Below are positions 1-7,595 of a DNA stretch of 13,917 nt, one piece after another. Both the position numbers and the translations under genes were made by a program. Positions within the stretch are counted from its first letter, which is position 1; every line of letters starts with the position of its first letter. Source of the DNA: Parvularcula sp964342585 (GTDB taxonomy: Bacteria > Pseudomonadota > Alphaproteobacteria > Caulobacterales > Parvularculaceae); assembly GCA_964342585.1 (NCBI GenBank), contig CAYFHK010000070.1, forward strand, positions 1 to 13,917, in the 5' to 3' direction. The notes beneath the pieces were generated by a model, which saw only the letters and a list, made by a program, of their open reading frames with translations, was not told the DNA's origin and did not search any database.

Positions 1-1554
1 TCTGTCGTCGTCGTCGAGAAAGGCTCCGAAGTTGGCGCGCATATCCTGTCGGGCGCCGTGCTCGACCCCAAGGCGCTCGATGAATTGCTGCCCGATTGGC
101 GCGATGACAGTGACTGTCCGATCGACACACCGGTGACGAAGGAAAAATTCCTTTACATGGGCCCTTCCGGCTCCATGCCGCTCCCGGTTTTCGCCATGCC
201 GGACATGCTGAAGAACCATGGCTGCTATGCCGTTTCCATGGGCAATGTCTGCCGCTGGCTGGCTGAGAAAGCCGAAGGGATGGGCGTCGAGATCTATCCC
301 ATGATGGCCGCATCCCAGATCATCAAGCGCGACGATGGCTCGATCGCGGGGGTCATCGTCGGTGAGGTCGGCATCGGCAAAAGTGGCGAGAAGAAAGACA
401 GCTATGAGCCAGGGATGGAGCTGCGCGGCAAATATGTGCTGTTGGCTGAAGGCGTGCGCGGGTCACTCTCCAAACAGGTCATTGCTGACTTCAAACTCGA
501 TGACGGCAAAGAGCCCCAGAAGTACGGCATCGGCATCAAAGAGCTTTGGAAGGTGCCGGATGACAAGTTCGAGCGCGGCCTTGTCCAACACACCTTTGGC
601 TGGCCGTTGCCGAATGATGCGGGCGGTGGTTCGTGGATGTACCATTTCGGCGACAACTATGTCTCGATCGGCTACGTCGTTCACTTGAACTATAAAAACC
701 CGCATCTCTATCCGTATGGGGAGTTCCAGAAGTATAAAACGCACCCGGAAATTCGCCCCTTCCTCGAGGGCGCCGAGCGGGTTGCCTATGGCGCGCGCGC
801 CATCACGGAAGGCGGGTTCCAATCCGTCCCCAAACTGACATTCCCGGGCGGCGCGCTCATTGGTTGCTCGGCTGGCTTCGTCAACGTGCCGCGGATCAAG
901 GGCAATCATAACGCGATGAAGACCGGCATGATGGCGGCAGAGGCTGTTTATGATGCCGTTGCTGAGGGGCGTGAGGGTGATGAGCCTGTCGCTTATCAGC
1001 ACGCCTACGATAATTCATGGGTGCGGGATGAGCTTTATAAAGTGCGCAACGCAAAGCCCCTCTGGTCGAAATACGGCACCGTGTTAGGCGCCATCGCGCT
1101 GAATGGTTTTGAGCTGTGGACCACGTCGCTGACGGGTGGCTTCTCGCTCTTTGGCACACTGAAGCACGGCAAAACCGACGCCGAATCCACGGAGAAGGCT
1201 TCGAAGCACAAGAAGATCGAGTACCCCAAGCCAGATGGCGTTATCACCTTCGATCGTCTCACCAATCTTTCCTTCTCTGCAACGAACCACGAAGAAGATC
1301 AGCCGGCGCACCTCAAGCTCAAAGATCCAAGCATGATGACGAATGTTCAGCTACCTGAATATGCGGGCCCGTCGCAACGCTACTGCCCAGCTGGTGTTTA
1401 CGAATATGTTGACGCGGATGATGGCGGTAAGCAATTCCAGATCAACGCGCAAAACTGCGTGCACTGTAAAACCTGCGATATCAAAGACCCGATGCAGAAT
1501 ATCGTTTGGACCGTGCCTGAGGGCGGCGGTGGCCCCAATTACCCGAATATGTAA
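1..1554 (+). CDS. Electron transfer flavoprotein-ubiquinone oxidoreductase (ETF-QO), 5' truncated by window edge
   Basis: The reading frame is open from base 1, so the start and the N-terminal FAD GxGxxG fold lie outside the window. 517 residues are visible, against about 540-560 for the family. The visible peptide begins with a VVVVEKGSEVGAHILSG-type segment typical of ETF-QO just after the dinucleotide-binding motif. The C-terminal ferredoxin-like part has four cysteines at visible residues 462, 486, 489 and 492 (YCPAGVYEY, then CVHCKTC), which fit the single 4Fe-4S cluster of the family. The known role is to pass electrons from reduced ETF (acyl-CoA and amino-acid dehydrogenases) to ubiquinone at the inner membrane. 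A GTG at 58 is internal valine, not the start. A thioesterase gene follows after 9 bases. Identification is firm; only the N-terminus is missing. Confidence 0.95.
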   Translation, partial: SVVVVEKGSEVGAHILSGAVLDPKALDELLPDWRDDSDCPIDTPVTKEKFLYMGPSGSMPLPVFAMPDMLKNHGCYAVSMGNVCRWLAEKAEGMGVEIYPMMAASQIIKRDDGSIAGVIVGEVGIGKSGEKKDSYEPGMELRGKYVLLAEGVRGSLSKQVIADFKLDDGKEPQKYGIGIKELWKVPDDKFERGLVQHTFGWPLPNDAGGGSWMYHFGDNYVSIGYVVHLNYKNPHLYPYGEFQKYKTHPEIRPFLEGAERVAYGARAITEGGFQSVPKLTFPGGALIGCSAGFVNVPRIKGNHNAMKTGMMAAEAVYDAVAEGREGDEPVAYQHAYDNSWVRDELYKVRNAKPLWSKYGTVLGAIALNGFELWTTSLTGGFSLFGTLKHGKTDAESTEKASKHKKIEYPKPDGVITFDRLTNLSFSATNHEEDQPAHLKLKDPSMMTNVQLPEYAGPSQRYCPAGVYEYVDADDGGKQFQINAQNCVHCKTCDIKDPMQNIVWTVPEGGGGPNYPNM

Positions 1555-1563
1555 GGTCTGAAA

Positions 1564-2058
1564 ATGTCAGAGCAGGGAACGAAAACGGGCTCGCCCTACG
1601 ACAAGCCCGTAGAAGCGCGGCTTGAAAAAGTGGAAGAGGGCGAGTTCGCCGGGTGGCGGATTTGGATTTCCGACCGCTTTGAGACGAATGCTGGCCCTTT
1701 CTACGTCCGTCGTGACGAGGAAGGCGTGATCGTCACAGCATTTCGTGTCGAGAAAAAACATTTGAATGGCGGCGGCCACGTACATGGCGGCTGTCTGATG
1801 ACCTTCGCCGACTCGGCTGCCTTCAATATCGCCCGCCGTGAATTGGGCGACGATCGCGCGGTCACCTTGACCATGACCACGGAGTTTCTTGGTCCAGCCG
1901 TCGAAGGGCAGCGGCTCGAATGCCGCGGCGAAGTTCTCCGGGCCGGTGGGCGAACGATCTTTGTGCGCGGCAATGTGACGGCCGATGGCGCGCCATGCCT
2001 TCACTTCACGGCCACACTGTACAAAGTCAAAGGCAAGCTTGTGAAAGAGGCGGTTTGA
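1564..2058 (+). CDS. PaaI-family hotdog-fold acyl-CoA thioesterase
   Basis: A 164-residue protein of usual length for single-hotdog thioesterases. It shows the PaaI-type motif HVHGGCLMTFAD, with H74-G75-G76 and D83 as the likely active-site region, followed by the long central helix. The later stretch RLECRGEVLRAGGRTIFVRG is the typical strand pair of the fold. The family hydrolyses acyl- or aryl-CoA thioesters in the cytosol; the substrate cannot be read from the sequence. It sits 9 bases after ETF-QO, and its ribosome-binding site AAGG (1553-1556) overlaps the ETF-QO stop codon, which suggests coupled expression. This context makes an acyl-CoA from beta-oxidation or amino-acid breakdown a reasonable guess. 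The ATG at 1564 is well placed, 7 bases after AAGG. Confidence 0.85.
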   Translation: MSEQGTKTGSPYDKPVEARLEKVEEGEFAGWRIWISDRFETNAGPFYVRRDEEGVIVTAFRVEKKHLNGGGHVHGGCLMTFADSAAFNIARRELGDDRAVTLTMTTEFLGPAVEGQRLECRGEVLRAGGRTIFVRGNVTADGAPCLHFTATLYKVKGKLVKEAV

Positions 2059-2082
2059 GCGGCTTGGCCTGCCTATGATGCT

Positions 2083-3126
2083 GTGTTGAAGATTGGTCCG
2101 CATACCCTGACGAATAACGTGTTCCTGGCGCCCATGTCGGGCGTCACGGATTTGCCCTTTCGGCGCATCGTTGCGGAAGCCGGGGCAGGCGGCGTGGTCT
2201 CAGAAATGGTCGCGTCTGAAGAGTTCGTCCGTGAACGTGCGGATGTCGTGCTGCGCGCGGCTTTCGACGGTGTGCAGGCTGTTCCGCGTATCCTTCAACT
2301 TGCAGGCCGCGAAGAGCGTTGGATGGAAGAGGGCGCCAGTCTTGCCGAAGCGGCCGGCGCCGACATTGTCGACATCAATATGGGCTGCCCGGCACGTCAG
2401 GTGACGGGGCATCTGTCAGGGTCTGCGCTGATGCGCGATCTCGACCACGCCCAGCGGCTGATCGAGGCAACGGTGCGCGGCACCACGAAGCCGGTGACAT
2501 TAAAAATGCGGCTCGGCTGGGATCACGACAGCTTGAACGCGCCTGAGCTCGCGCGCCGTGCAGAGGCAGCCGGTGTCGCCCTCATCACCGTGCACGGACG
2601 GACGCGCCAGCAATTCTACACTGGCCAAGCCGATTGGACGGCGGTGGCCGCAACCAAAAAGGCGACCCATCTGCCGGTGATCGTCAACGGTGATATTCTT
2701 GATGCCGAAACCGCGCGTCGCGCCCTGAAACGTTCAGGGGCCGATGGCGTGATGGTGGGACGGGCGGCCGAAGGGCGGCCCTGGTTGCCAGGCGCGATTG
2801 CAGAGGCGCTCCAAACGGGCGGCCATGTCGAAGCGCCAACGGCGCGCGAACAAGCGGCGATGATGATCCGCCTGCATCGCGAGACGGTCGACCATTACGC
2901 GATGAACCACCGTCGAGGCTGGGCCCAAGGGGAGCGGCTCGGCCTTCGCACTGTGCGAAAGCACCTAGCCGCGTTTATAGATACAGTGGACGGCCCGTTC
3001 TCTGCTGAGCGGCGTTCGTCCCTTCGTGCTGCGCTTTGTCAGAGCATGGATCGCGTTTTCATCGAAGAAGCGCTTTTTGCGATCGGCGAAGGCCAAAGCC
3101 TGCAGCCGGTCGAGACGGTGGCTTAA
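2083..3126 (+). CDS. dusB: tRNA-dihydrouridine synthase, DusB/NifR3 family
   Basis: A 347-residue FMN-dependent TIM-barrel enzyme that reduces specific uridines in the tRNA D-loop. Visible motifs in order are APMSGVTDLPFRR near residue 16 (FMN site), NMGCPARQVTG with the catalytic C102, LKMRLGWD, ITVHGRTRQQFYTGQADW, VIVNGD, and GADGVMVGRAAEGRPW (phosphate binding). A helical tRNA-binding C-terminus follows. The start is not ATG: the first in-frame candidates after the stop at 2056-2058 are GTG 2083 and TTG 2086, giving the expected MLKIGPHTL N-terminus. I see no good ribosome-binding site. Two ATGs at 2075 and 2078 lie in another frame and stop after 3-4 codons. The gene follows the thioesterase by 24 bases. 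In many alphaproteobacteria nifR3 leads the ntrBC-ntrYX cluster; here ntrYX is nearby but ntrBC is not. Confidence 0.93.
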   Translation: MLKIGPHTLTNNVFLAPMSGVTDLPFRRIVAEAGAGGVVSEMVASEEFVRERADVVLRAAFDGVQAVPRILQLAGREERWMEEGASLAEAAGADIVDINMGCPARQVTGHLSGSALMRDLDHAQRLIEATVRGTTKPVTLKMRLGWDHDSLNAPELARRAEAAGVALITVHGRTRQQFYTGQADWTAVAATKKATHLPVIVNGDILDAETARRALKRSGADGVMVGRAAEGRPWLPGAIAEALQTGGHVEAPTAREQAAMMIRLHRETVDHYAMNHRRGWAQGERLGLRTVRKHLAAFIDTVDGPFSAERRSSLRAALCQSMDRVFIEEALFAIGEGQSLQPVETVA

Positions 3127-3222
3127 CCCGAACGCCTTTTCAAAGCTGCGTCCAGCACCCGTCGTCGCCGCGGGGAATATCGATGCAAGCGCTGCGGATT
3201 TCACCTGCAGCACGGGTGAGCG
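3127..3222. other. Short convergent gap between dusB and the unknown gene
   Basis: 96 bases between two converging genes. The only structure I see is a weak 5-bp stem, TCACC (3201-3205) with GGTGA (3215-3219), and there is no T-run for a clear terminator on either strand. Confidence 0.3.
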
Positions 3223-3600
3223 CTACAAATTTGACCAAGTTGAAAGCTCAAGACCCAATCCAGCGTCCTTCAGTATGCGCTCGATATTGTCAAAAGGGTC
3301 ACTCGGCGCGTCTTTGAAGGCGAGAGAGGCAGCAGACAAAATATCTTCGTCTACTGAAACATCGTCACCGGCGCCTTTTGATCGGAGAAAATGATCTGAG
3401 GCCACCTCTTCGGCGTCATCTCGTTTTGAGCCCGCAGCGATGTCCCCAAGAATCTTGGCAAGAGTTGCCCGGTCTTTTTTGCTGATACGAATGAGGTCGT
3501 CGGAGCCTGGCTCACTACGCACAATTGCATAGCTATCCTTTTCTACCGTGATCGAAACATTCACGCGATCATCGCGATACAAGTAGACCTTTACCGTCAT
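3223..3600 (-). CDS. Hypothetical 125-residue protein, charged and cysteine-free
   Basis: I do not recognise this protein. It starts with an ATG at 3600 (minus strand) and runs 125 residues without a cysteine, signal peptide or membrane segment, so it is probably cytosolic. The first 40 residues alternate hydrophobic and polar residues, as in beta strands (VKVYLYRDD, NVSITVEKD, YAIVRSE). The rest is mostly charged and helix-like, with an acidic middle (DDVSVDEDILSAAS) and a final DNIERILKDAGLGL segment. No strong ribosome-binding site is visible before the ATG. It faces dusB tail to tail with 96 bases between them, and is divergent from ntrY across about 190 bases. Its protein-like composition favours a real gene over a shadow, since the overlapping plus-strand frame (3026-3394) reads as low-complexity Ser/Arg-rich peptide. 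Confidence 0.65.
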   Translation of the reverse strand: MTVKVYLYRDDRVNVSITVEKDSYAIVRSEPGSDDLIRISKKDRATLAKILGDIAAGSKRDDAEEVASDHFLRSKGAGDDVSVDEDILSAASLAFKDAPSDPFDNIERILKDAGLGLELSTWSNL

Positions 3601-3719
3601 CGGTCTGACTTAACGCACCCGAATCCCTGGCGACAGAAGTTAATCGATCAATTCAATCGGTCATGCGGTCAGTTAGCGTAATCCGACAATCACCGGCGGC
3701 TTCGATGTAAAATCAGACA

Positions 3720-3757
3720 GGCAGGAGAGAGATGCATCGTGCGGCTTGATCTCTGCC
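3720..3757 (+). promoter_or_regulatory. Possible leader hairpin with 5-codon mini-ORF upstream of ntrY
   Basis: GGC (3720-3722) plus AGAGAT (3728-3733) can pair with ATCTCT (3749-3754) plus GCC (3755-3757). This leaves AGGAG (3723-3727) bulged out. The AGGAG sits 4 bases before an ATG at 3732 that opens ATG-CAT-CGT-GCG-GCT-TGA (3732-3749), a peptide MHRAA. The stem covers the ATG and the loop holds the mini-ORF. The pairing and the mini-ORF are seen directly. A role in controlling ntrY translation or transcription is inference, and short stems like this do occur by chance. Confidence 0.3.
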
Positions 3758-3788
3758 ATCGGGCGAGACACTATCACACCGTGTTGTT

Positions 3789-3795
3789 GAGGTGA
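3789..3795 (+). promoter_or_regulatory. Ribosome-binding site that decides the ntrY start
   Basis: GAGGTGA matches the anti-Shine-Dalgarno end of 16S rRNA over seven bases. From GAGG to the TTG at 3801 there are 8 bases, an ideal distance. The GTG at 3792 lies inside this site and so is an unlikely start, although it gives the longest frame. Confidence 0.6.
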
Positions 3796-3800
3796 CAGCG

Positions 3801-6083
3801 TTGCGCGAACGCCACGAAAGCGATGCAGATTTGCACAAAGACGCCTCGGCGCTGGACGGCGCCACGGGCGGCGCGACGCGTTTCATCCGGCCTTACTTCC
3901 TGCTTTCGCTCGCTTTTTTGTGCAGCATCGTCTTTTTCATCACGACCTACGCGCTTGTCCACTTTGTCGATGGCGTGCCCACCCACGTCTCGGTGTTGTT
4001 CGCTTTCGCCGTGGTCGCGGCGCTCTCGCTCTCAGTCTTGGTCGGGTCGAGCCTGCTCGACGTTTTCCGGAATTCAAAGGCCGATGTCCGCGGCGCACGG
4101 CTGCATCGGCGGCTCGTGTCGCTGCTCTCTCTGGTGGCCGTCATCCCGGCCGCTTTGGCGTTCGCGCTGACGGGCACCGTGCTGCAGGCCTTCTCAGACG
4201 AGTATTTTGTCGATCGCGTGTCAGAGGCGAACCTTGTCGCGCGCGACTTCGCCAACGCCTATGTCTCCGTTGAGTCGCAAAATATGGGGCTCGAGCTCGT
4301 GCGTTTGGCGGGCGATCTCGCCTTTCAGGAGCGCATCGGCGTGAGCCCTGAAAGCGCGCCTGTGGGTTTCCGTCGATACCTTTTGGGGCAAATGCTTGTC
4401 CGCGGGTTTTCCTCGTTGGTGATCATCGATTCGGACGGCCGGATCGTGAGCCGCGTGAGCTCCGGCGATCAGGCGTACCGATTGCCGCCCGCTCAAGATT
4501 TTCGCGAAGTCTCTGTCGAAGGAAGCTCGCCATTTAAGTTCTCGGCCCATGATCAGGGCGAGCTCGATGCGTGGTATGCAATCCTGAAGCTAAATGCCCC
4601 CGGCGGCGGGTATCTCATCGCGTATCGCGAGGAGAATGATCTTCTGTCGCAGCAGCTGCTCGGTGTGCGGCGTTTCCGTGATCAAACGGCCGATGTCCGG
4701 GAGCGCCTCTCCGATCTCTCGCGCACCTTCGCCATCGGATATGGCGTGGTGGTGCTCCTGTTCCTGCTCGGCGCCGTCTGGATCGGCCTGTTGATTGCCA
4801 ACGCCATCGTGAACCCGGTCCGGCGACTGGCCACTGCCGCGGAGGCGGTCTCGGGCGGTGATCTTTCAAGCCGGGTCGATGTCCGCAACGGGGATGCTGA
4901 GCTGGGCGATCTCGGCCGCGTGTTCAATGAGATGACCCGGCAGCTTGAGGGGCAACGTGATGACCTCATCGCGGCGCATGAGCAGTCAGACGCCCGCCGT
5001 CGCTTCATCGAAACCGTGCTGTCGGGTGTGCCCGCAGGCGTGCTGAATGTGCGGCTAGATGGGCGGATCGCGCTCACGAACCCTTCCGCCGATCAGATCT
5101 TGGATTGCGGGCGGGCTCGAGCCGTGGGCGCCAATCTCACCGACGTGGCGCCTGAACTTGGCACGCTCCTTGGGAGAGCACGGGAAGAGGGCGGTGATAT
5201 CCGCGATCAAATCGAGCTGAGCCGGGGCGGAATGGCGCGTATCATCAATGTGAGGATCAGCCCGGACGACCCCAATCGTCAGCAAGGCTTCGTCATCACC
5301 CTCGACGACATCACCGAGCTTGTCTCGGCGCAGCGGAATGCCGCCTGGGGCGATGTCGCCCGACGCATCGCCCATGAAATTAAGAATCCGCTCACCCCAA
5401 TCCAGCTTTCTGCCGAACGGCTTAAGCGCAAATATGGTCGAAACCTCGGGGAGGACCGAGAGGTCTTCGATCGGTGCACGGACACGATCATTCGGCATGT
5501 GGGCGATATCGGCCGTATGGTGAATGAATTCTCGTCTTTCGCGCGCATGCCTGAGCCGATCATGACGCGGGTTGATCTCACTGAAATTGTCAGATCCTCC
5601 GCTTTCTCCTTCACCGTCGCGCATCCGAGTATCCGGTTCGAAAATATCGCGCCCGACGGTCCCTTAGAGGTGCATTGCGATGGTCGCCTTATCGGCCAGG
5701 CGGTGGTGAACCTCGTGAAGAATGCTGTGGAGGCCATCAGCGAAAACCAAGACCTTGAGACGTCCGGTCACATCGCATTGACAGTGCGTCGTGGGACAAA
5801 TTCAGCAATTGTCGAGATCGCCGATAATGGACGCGGCCTTCCGATCGAGGGGCGGTCACGCCTTACAGAACCTTATATCACGACACGGAGCAAAGGCACT
5901 GGCCTTGGGCTCGCCATTGTCCGAAAAGCAGTGGACGAGCATGGTGGCCAGTTTGATTTGCTCGACCAAGGAGTTGGGGGCGGTCAGGGAACCACCGCGC
6001 GCATTACCTTACCATTGGCGCATGCGGATCAATTGCCGCCAGCAAACGACACCGCACCTGAAGCGTTTGAGAAAGAGGCGTAA
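3801..6083 (+). CDS. ntrY: Membrane sensor histidine kinase NtrY
   Basis: A 760-residue kinase from the TTG at 3801, or 763 from the GTG at 3792; the TTG fits the ribosome-binding site better. Three hydrophobic segments lie near residues 30-54, 62-88 and 104-128. A periplasmic region of about 180 residues follows, then a fourth segment near 312-335 (GYGVVVLLFLLGAVWIGLL). Next come a HAMP linker (NPVRRLATAAEAVSGGDLSSRV), a PAS domain near 397-500 (FIETVLSGVPAGVLNV), and the HisKA motif ARRIAHEIKNPLTP, with the phosphorylated His at residue 525 (codon 5373-5375). The ATPase boxes are VVNLVKNAVEAI (N), VEIADNGRGLP (G1) and GTGLGLAIV (G2). This is the full NtrY layout with every catalytic motif intact. 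The family phosphorylates NtrX and is linked to nitrogen, redox and envelope control in alphaproteobacteria; the signal here cannot be read. Confidence 0.95.
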   Translation: MRERHESDADLHKDASALDGATGGATRFIRPYFLLSLAFLCSIVFFITTYALVHFVDGVPTHVSVLFAFAVVAALSLSVLVGSSLLDVFRNSKADVRGARLHRRLVSLLSLVAVIPAALAFALTGTVLQAFSDEYFVDRVSEANLVARDFANAYVSVESQNMGLELVRLAGDLAFQERIGVSPESAPVGFRRYLLGQMLVRGFSSLVIIDSDGRIVSRVSSGDQAYRLPPAQDFREVSVEGSSPFKFSAHDQGELDAWYAILKLNAPGGGYLIAYREENDLLSQQLLGVRRFRDQTADVRERLSDLSRTFAIGYGVVVLLFLLGAVWIGLLIANAIVNPVRRLATAAEAVSGGDLSSRVDVRNGDAELGDLGRVFNEMTRQLEGQRDDLIAAHEQSDARRRFIETVLSGVPAGVLNVRLDGRIALTNPSADQILDCGRARAVGANLTDVAPELGTLLGRAREEGGDIRDQIELSRGGMARIINVRISPDDPNRQQGFVITLDDITELVSAQRNAAWGDVARRIAHEIKNPLTPIQLSAERLKRKYGRNLGEDREVFDRCTDTIIRHVGDIGRMVNEFSSFARMPEPIMTRVDLTEIVRSSAFSFTVAHPSIRFENIAPDGPLEVHCDGRLIGQAVVNLVKNAVEAISENQDLETSGHIALTVRRGTNSAIVEIADNGRGLPIEGRSRLTEPYITTRSKGTGLGLAIVRKAVDEHGGQFDLLDQGVGGGQGTTARITLPLAHADQLPPANDTAPEAFEKEA

Positions 6084-6088
6084 AGAGT

Positions 6089-7474
6089 ATGGGTATCGAT
6101 ATCCTCGTTGTCGATGACGAAAGGGATATTTGCGAGCTCGTTGCCGGGATACTGGAAGACGAGGGATTCGATCCGCGCACGGCGTCGGATAGCGACGAAG
6201 TGTTCGCCGCGCTGGGTGACCGATTGCCGGCGCTCGTCATCCTCGATATTTGGCTGCAGGGCTCAAAACTCGATGGTCTGGGCATTCTCGATGAGCTGAA
6301 GCAAGTCTATCCTGAGCTGCCCGTGATCGTGATTTCCGGCCATGGCAATATCGAAACGGCGTTGGCCGCAATCCGCAAAGGCGCTTACGATTTCATCGAA
6401 AAGCCGTTCAATGCGGACAAAATGGTACTCACCGTGCGTCGCGCATTGGAGACGGCGCAGTTGCGGCGCGAAAATACCGACCTTCGTGAGAAAAGCGCGG
6501 AGCTGACCCTGATCGGCAATTCAAATGTGATGGTGCAGCTTCGTACCATGATCGACAGGATTGCTGACGCCCGCAGCCGTGTATTGATTGATGGGCCCGT
6601 TGGGTCGGGCAAAGAGATCATTGCGCGGGCGCTGCACCGAAACTCGAAGCGAGCCGATCGGCCGTTCGTCGTTGTCTCTGCCGCGACCATTGAGCCTGAA
6701 CGGATGGAAGATGCCCTGTTTGGCGTTGAGGCAGATAATGGCTGCCCACGGAAAATCGGGCTCTTGGAACAAGCGCATGGCGGCACGCTTTTGTTTGATG
6801 AAGTGGGCGACATGCCCATGGAGACGCAAAGCAAGATCCTCCGTGTGCTGGTTGATCAACGGTTCACGCGAGTGGGCGGCGCTGCGCCGGTCAATGTCGA
6901 CGTGCGGATCGTGTCGACGACCTCATCGGATTTGTTATTAGATGCGGAGGAAGGACGGTTTCGGAAGGACCTCTATCATCGCCTCGCTGTGGTGCGGCTG
7001 ACCACACCGTCCCTGGGCGAGCGTCGTGAAGACATTCCGGCGCTGTGCGAGCATTTCCTCGCCTCCCTGGCTGAGATGGGCGGCTACAAACGTCGCCATT
7101 TGACTGATGACGCGCTTGCCGCGCTACAGACTTACCCGTGGCCAGGAAATGTTCGCCAATTGCGGAATGTGCTCGAACGCACCTTGCTTCTTTCCGGCCG
7201 TCACGATCAGGGCATGATCGATTTGACCCAGCTTCCCGATGAAGTGGTGCGATCTGGGCCAAGCTTGCCGATTGGCGAAGGGCTCGATCAGATCATTTCA
7301 CTGCCGTTGCGGGAAGCGCGCGAGCGCTTCGAGCGTGAATATCTCATCGCGCAAATTTCTCGGTTCGCTGGGAACATTTCGCGCACCGCCGCCTTTATTG
7401 GCATGGAGCGGTCAGCACTGCACCGGAAATTGAAAGCCCTCGGCGTCGGCGGCAACACTCGCAGCGAGCATTAG
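6089..7474 (+). CDS. ntrX: Response regulator NtrX (AAA+ type, without GAFTGA motif)
   Basis: A 461-residue partner of NtrY, 5 bases after its stop, with purine-rich AGAGG at 6074-6078 upstream. The receiver domain (1-120) has the acidic pair D9-D10, phospho-acceptor D53 in LVILDIW, and the conserved lysine in YDFIEKPF. The AAA+ domain has Walker A GPVGSGKE (169-176) and Walker B LLFDEVGDM with D237-E238. The C-terminus is a Fis-type helix-turn-helix (FAGNISRTAAFIGMERSALHRKLKALG). Between LFG (210-212) and GLLEQAHGG (224-232) the chain reads VEADNGCPRKI, so the GAFTGA loop that contacts sigma-54 is absent. NtrX proteins of alphaproteobacteria are known to vary at this loop, so this is probably a natural form that binds DNA without activating sigma-54. 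The frame is intact. Two rare TTA leucine codons sit side by side at 6935-6940. Confidence 0.95.
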   Translation: MGIDILVVDDERDICELVAGILEDEGFDPRTASDSDEVFAALGDRLPALVILDIWLQGSKLDGLGILDELKQVYPELPVIVISGHGNIETALAAIRKGAYDFIEKPFNADKMVLTVRRALETAQLRRENTDLREKSAELTLIGNSNVMVQLRTMIDRIADARSRVLIDGPVGSGKEIIARALHRNSKRADRPFVVVSAATIEPERMEDALFGVEADNGCPRKIGLLEQAHGGTLLFDEVGDMPMETQSKILRVLVDQRFTRVGGAAPVNVDVRIVSTTSSDLLLDAEEGRFRKDLYHRLAVVRLTTPSLGERREDIPALCEHFLASLAEMGGYKRRHLTDDALAALQTYPWPGNVRQLRNVLERTLLLSGRHDQGMIDLTQLPDEVVRSGPSLPIGEGLDQIISLPLREARERFEREYLIAQISRFAGNISRTAAFIGMERSALHRKLKALGVGGNTRSEH

Positions 7475-7488
7475 CGAATAAAAATACC

Positions 7489-7509
7489 CGCGAGCTTGTT
7501 TAACTCGCG
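7489..7509. terminator. GC-rich hairpin after ntrX, possible weak terminator
   Basis: CGCGAG (7489-7494) and CTCGCG (7504-7509) form a 6-bp stem with a 9-base loop, 14 bases after the ntrX stop. No T-run follows on the plus strand. A T-rich run lies on the minus-strand side (complement of 7480-7485), where there is no gene to end. It may be a weak or Rho-assisted end, or an RNA-stabilising hairpin. Confidence 0.3.
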
Positions 7510-7595
7510 ATAATTCAGCGTATGCTAGCTTTCCGATAGTGAATGGCAGCGATTGCCTCGTGCCAGGCCAAGAGAATGGCCAAATAGGGCCTCGT

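Larger units (their letters stand above)
3601..3800. promoter_or_regulatory. Divergent intergenic region / ntrY leader
   Basis: About 190 bases separate the divergent starts of the small unknown gene and ntrY, so promoters for both should lie here. I cannot point to convincing -35/-10 boxes. The left half is AT-richer than its surroundings (3638-3660). The right half holds a 5-codon open frame with a strong ribosome-binding site (3724-3749) inside a possible hairpin, entered separately. Confidence 0.5.

Noticed and set aside
4..15. GTC triplet repeat at the window start
   Set aside because: It encodes the VVVV of the conserved strand of ETF-QO, so it is coding, not a repeat element.
463..1002. 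179-residue minus-strand open frame inside ETF-QO
   Set aside because: It is fully antisense to a clearly conserved gene, has no recognisable motif, and is the kind of long shadow frame expected in GC-rich DNA.
3026..3394. 122-residue plus-strand frame after dusB
   Set aside because: It begins inside dusB in another frame and reads as Ser/Arg-rich low-complexity peptide; the minus-strand gene here is more protein-like.
3610..3643. Two TTAA elements as a CtrA-type site in the ntrY upstream region
   Set aside because: The spacing is far from the 7 bases required, and the flanking bases do not match.
5055..5624. 189-residue minus-strand open frame inside ntrY
   Set aside because: It is antisense to the PAS and HisKA regions, whose motifs are intact on the plus strand; composition is unlike a folded protein.
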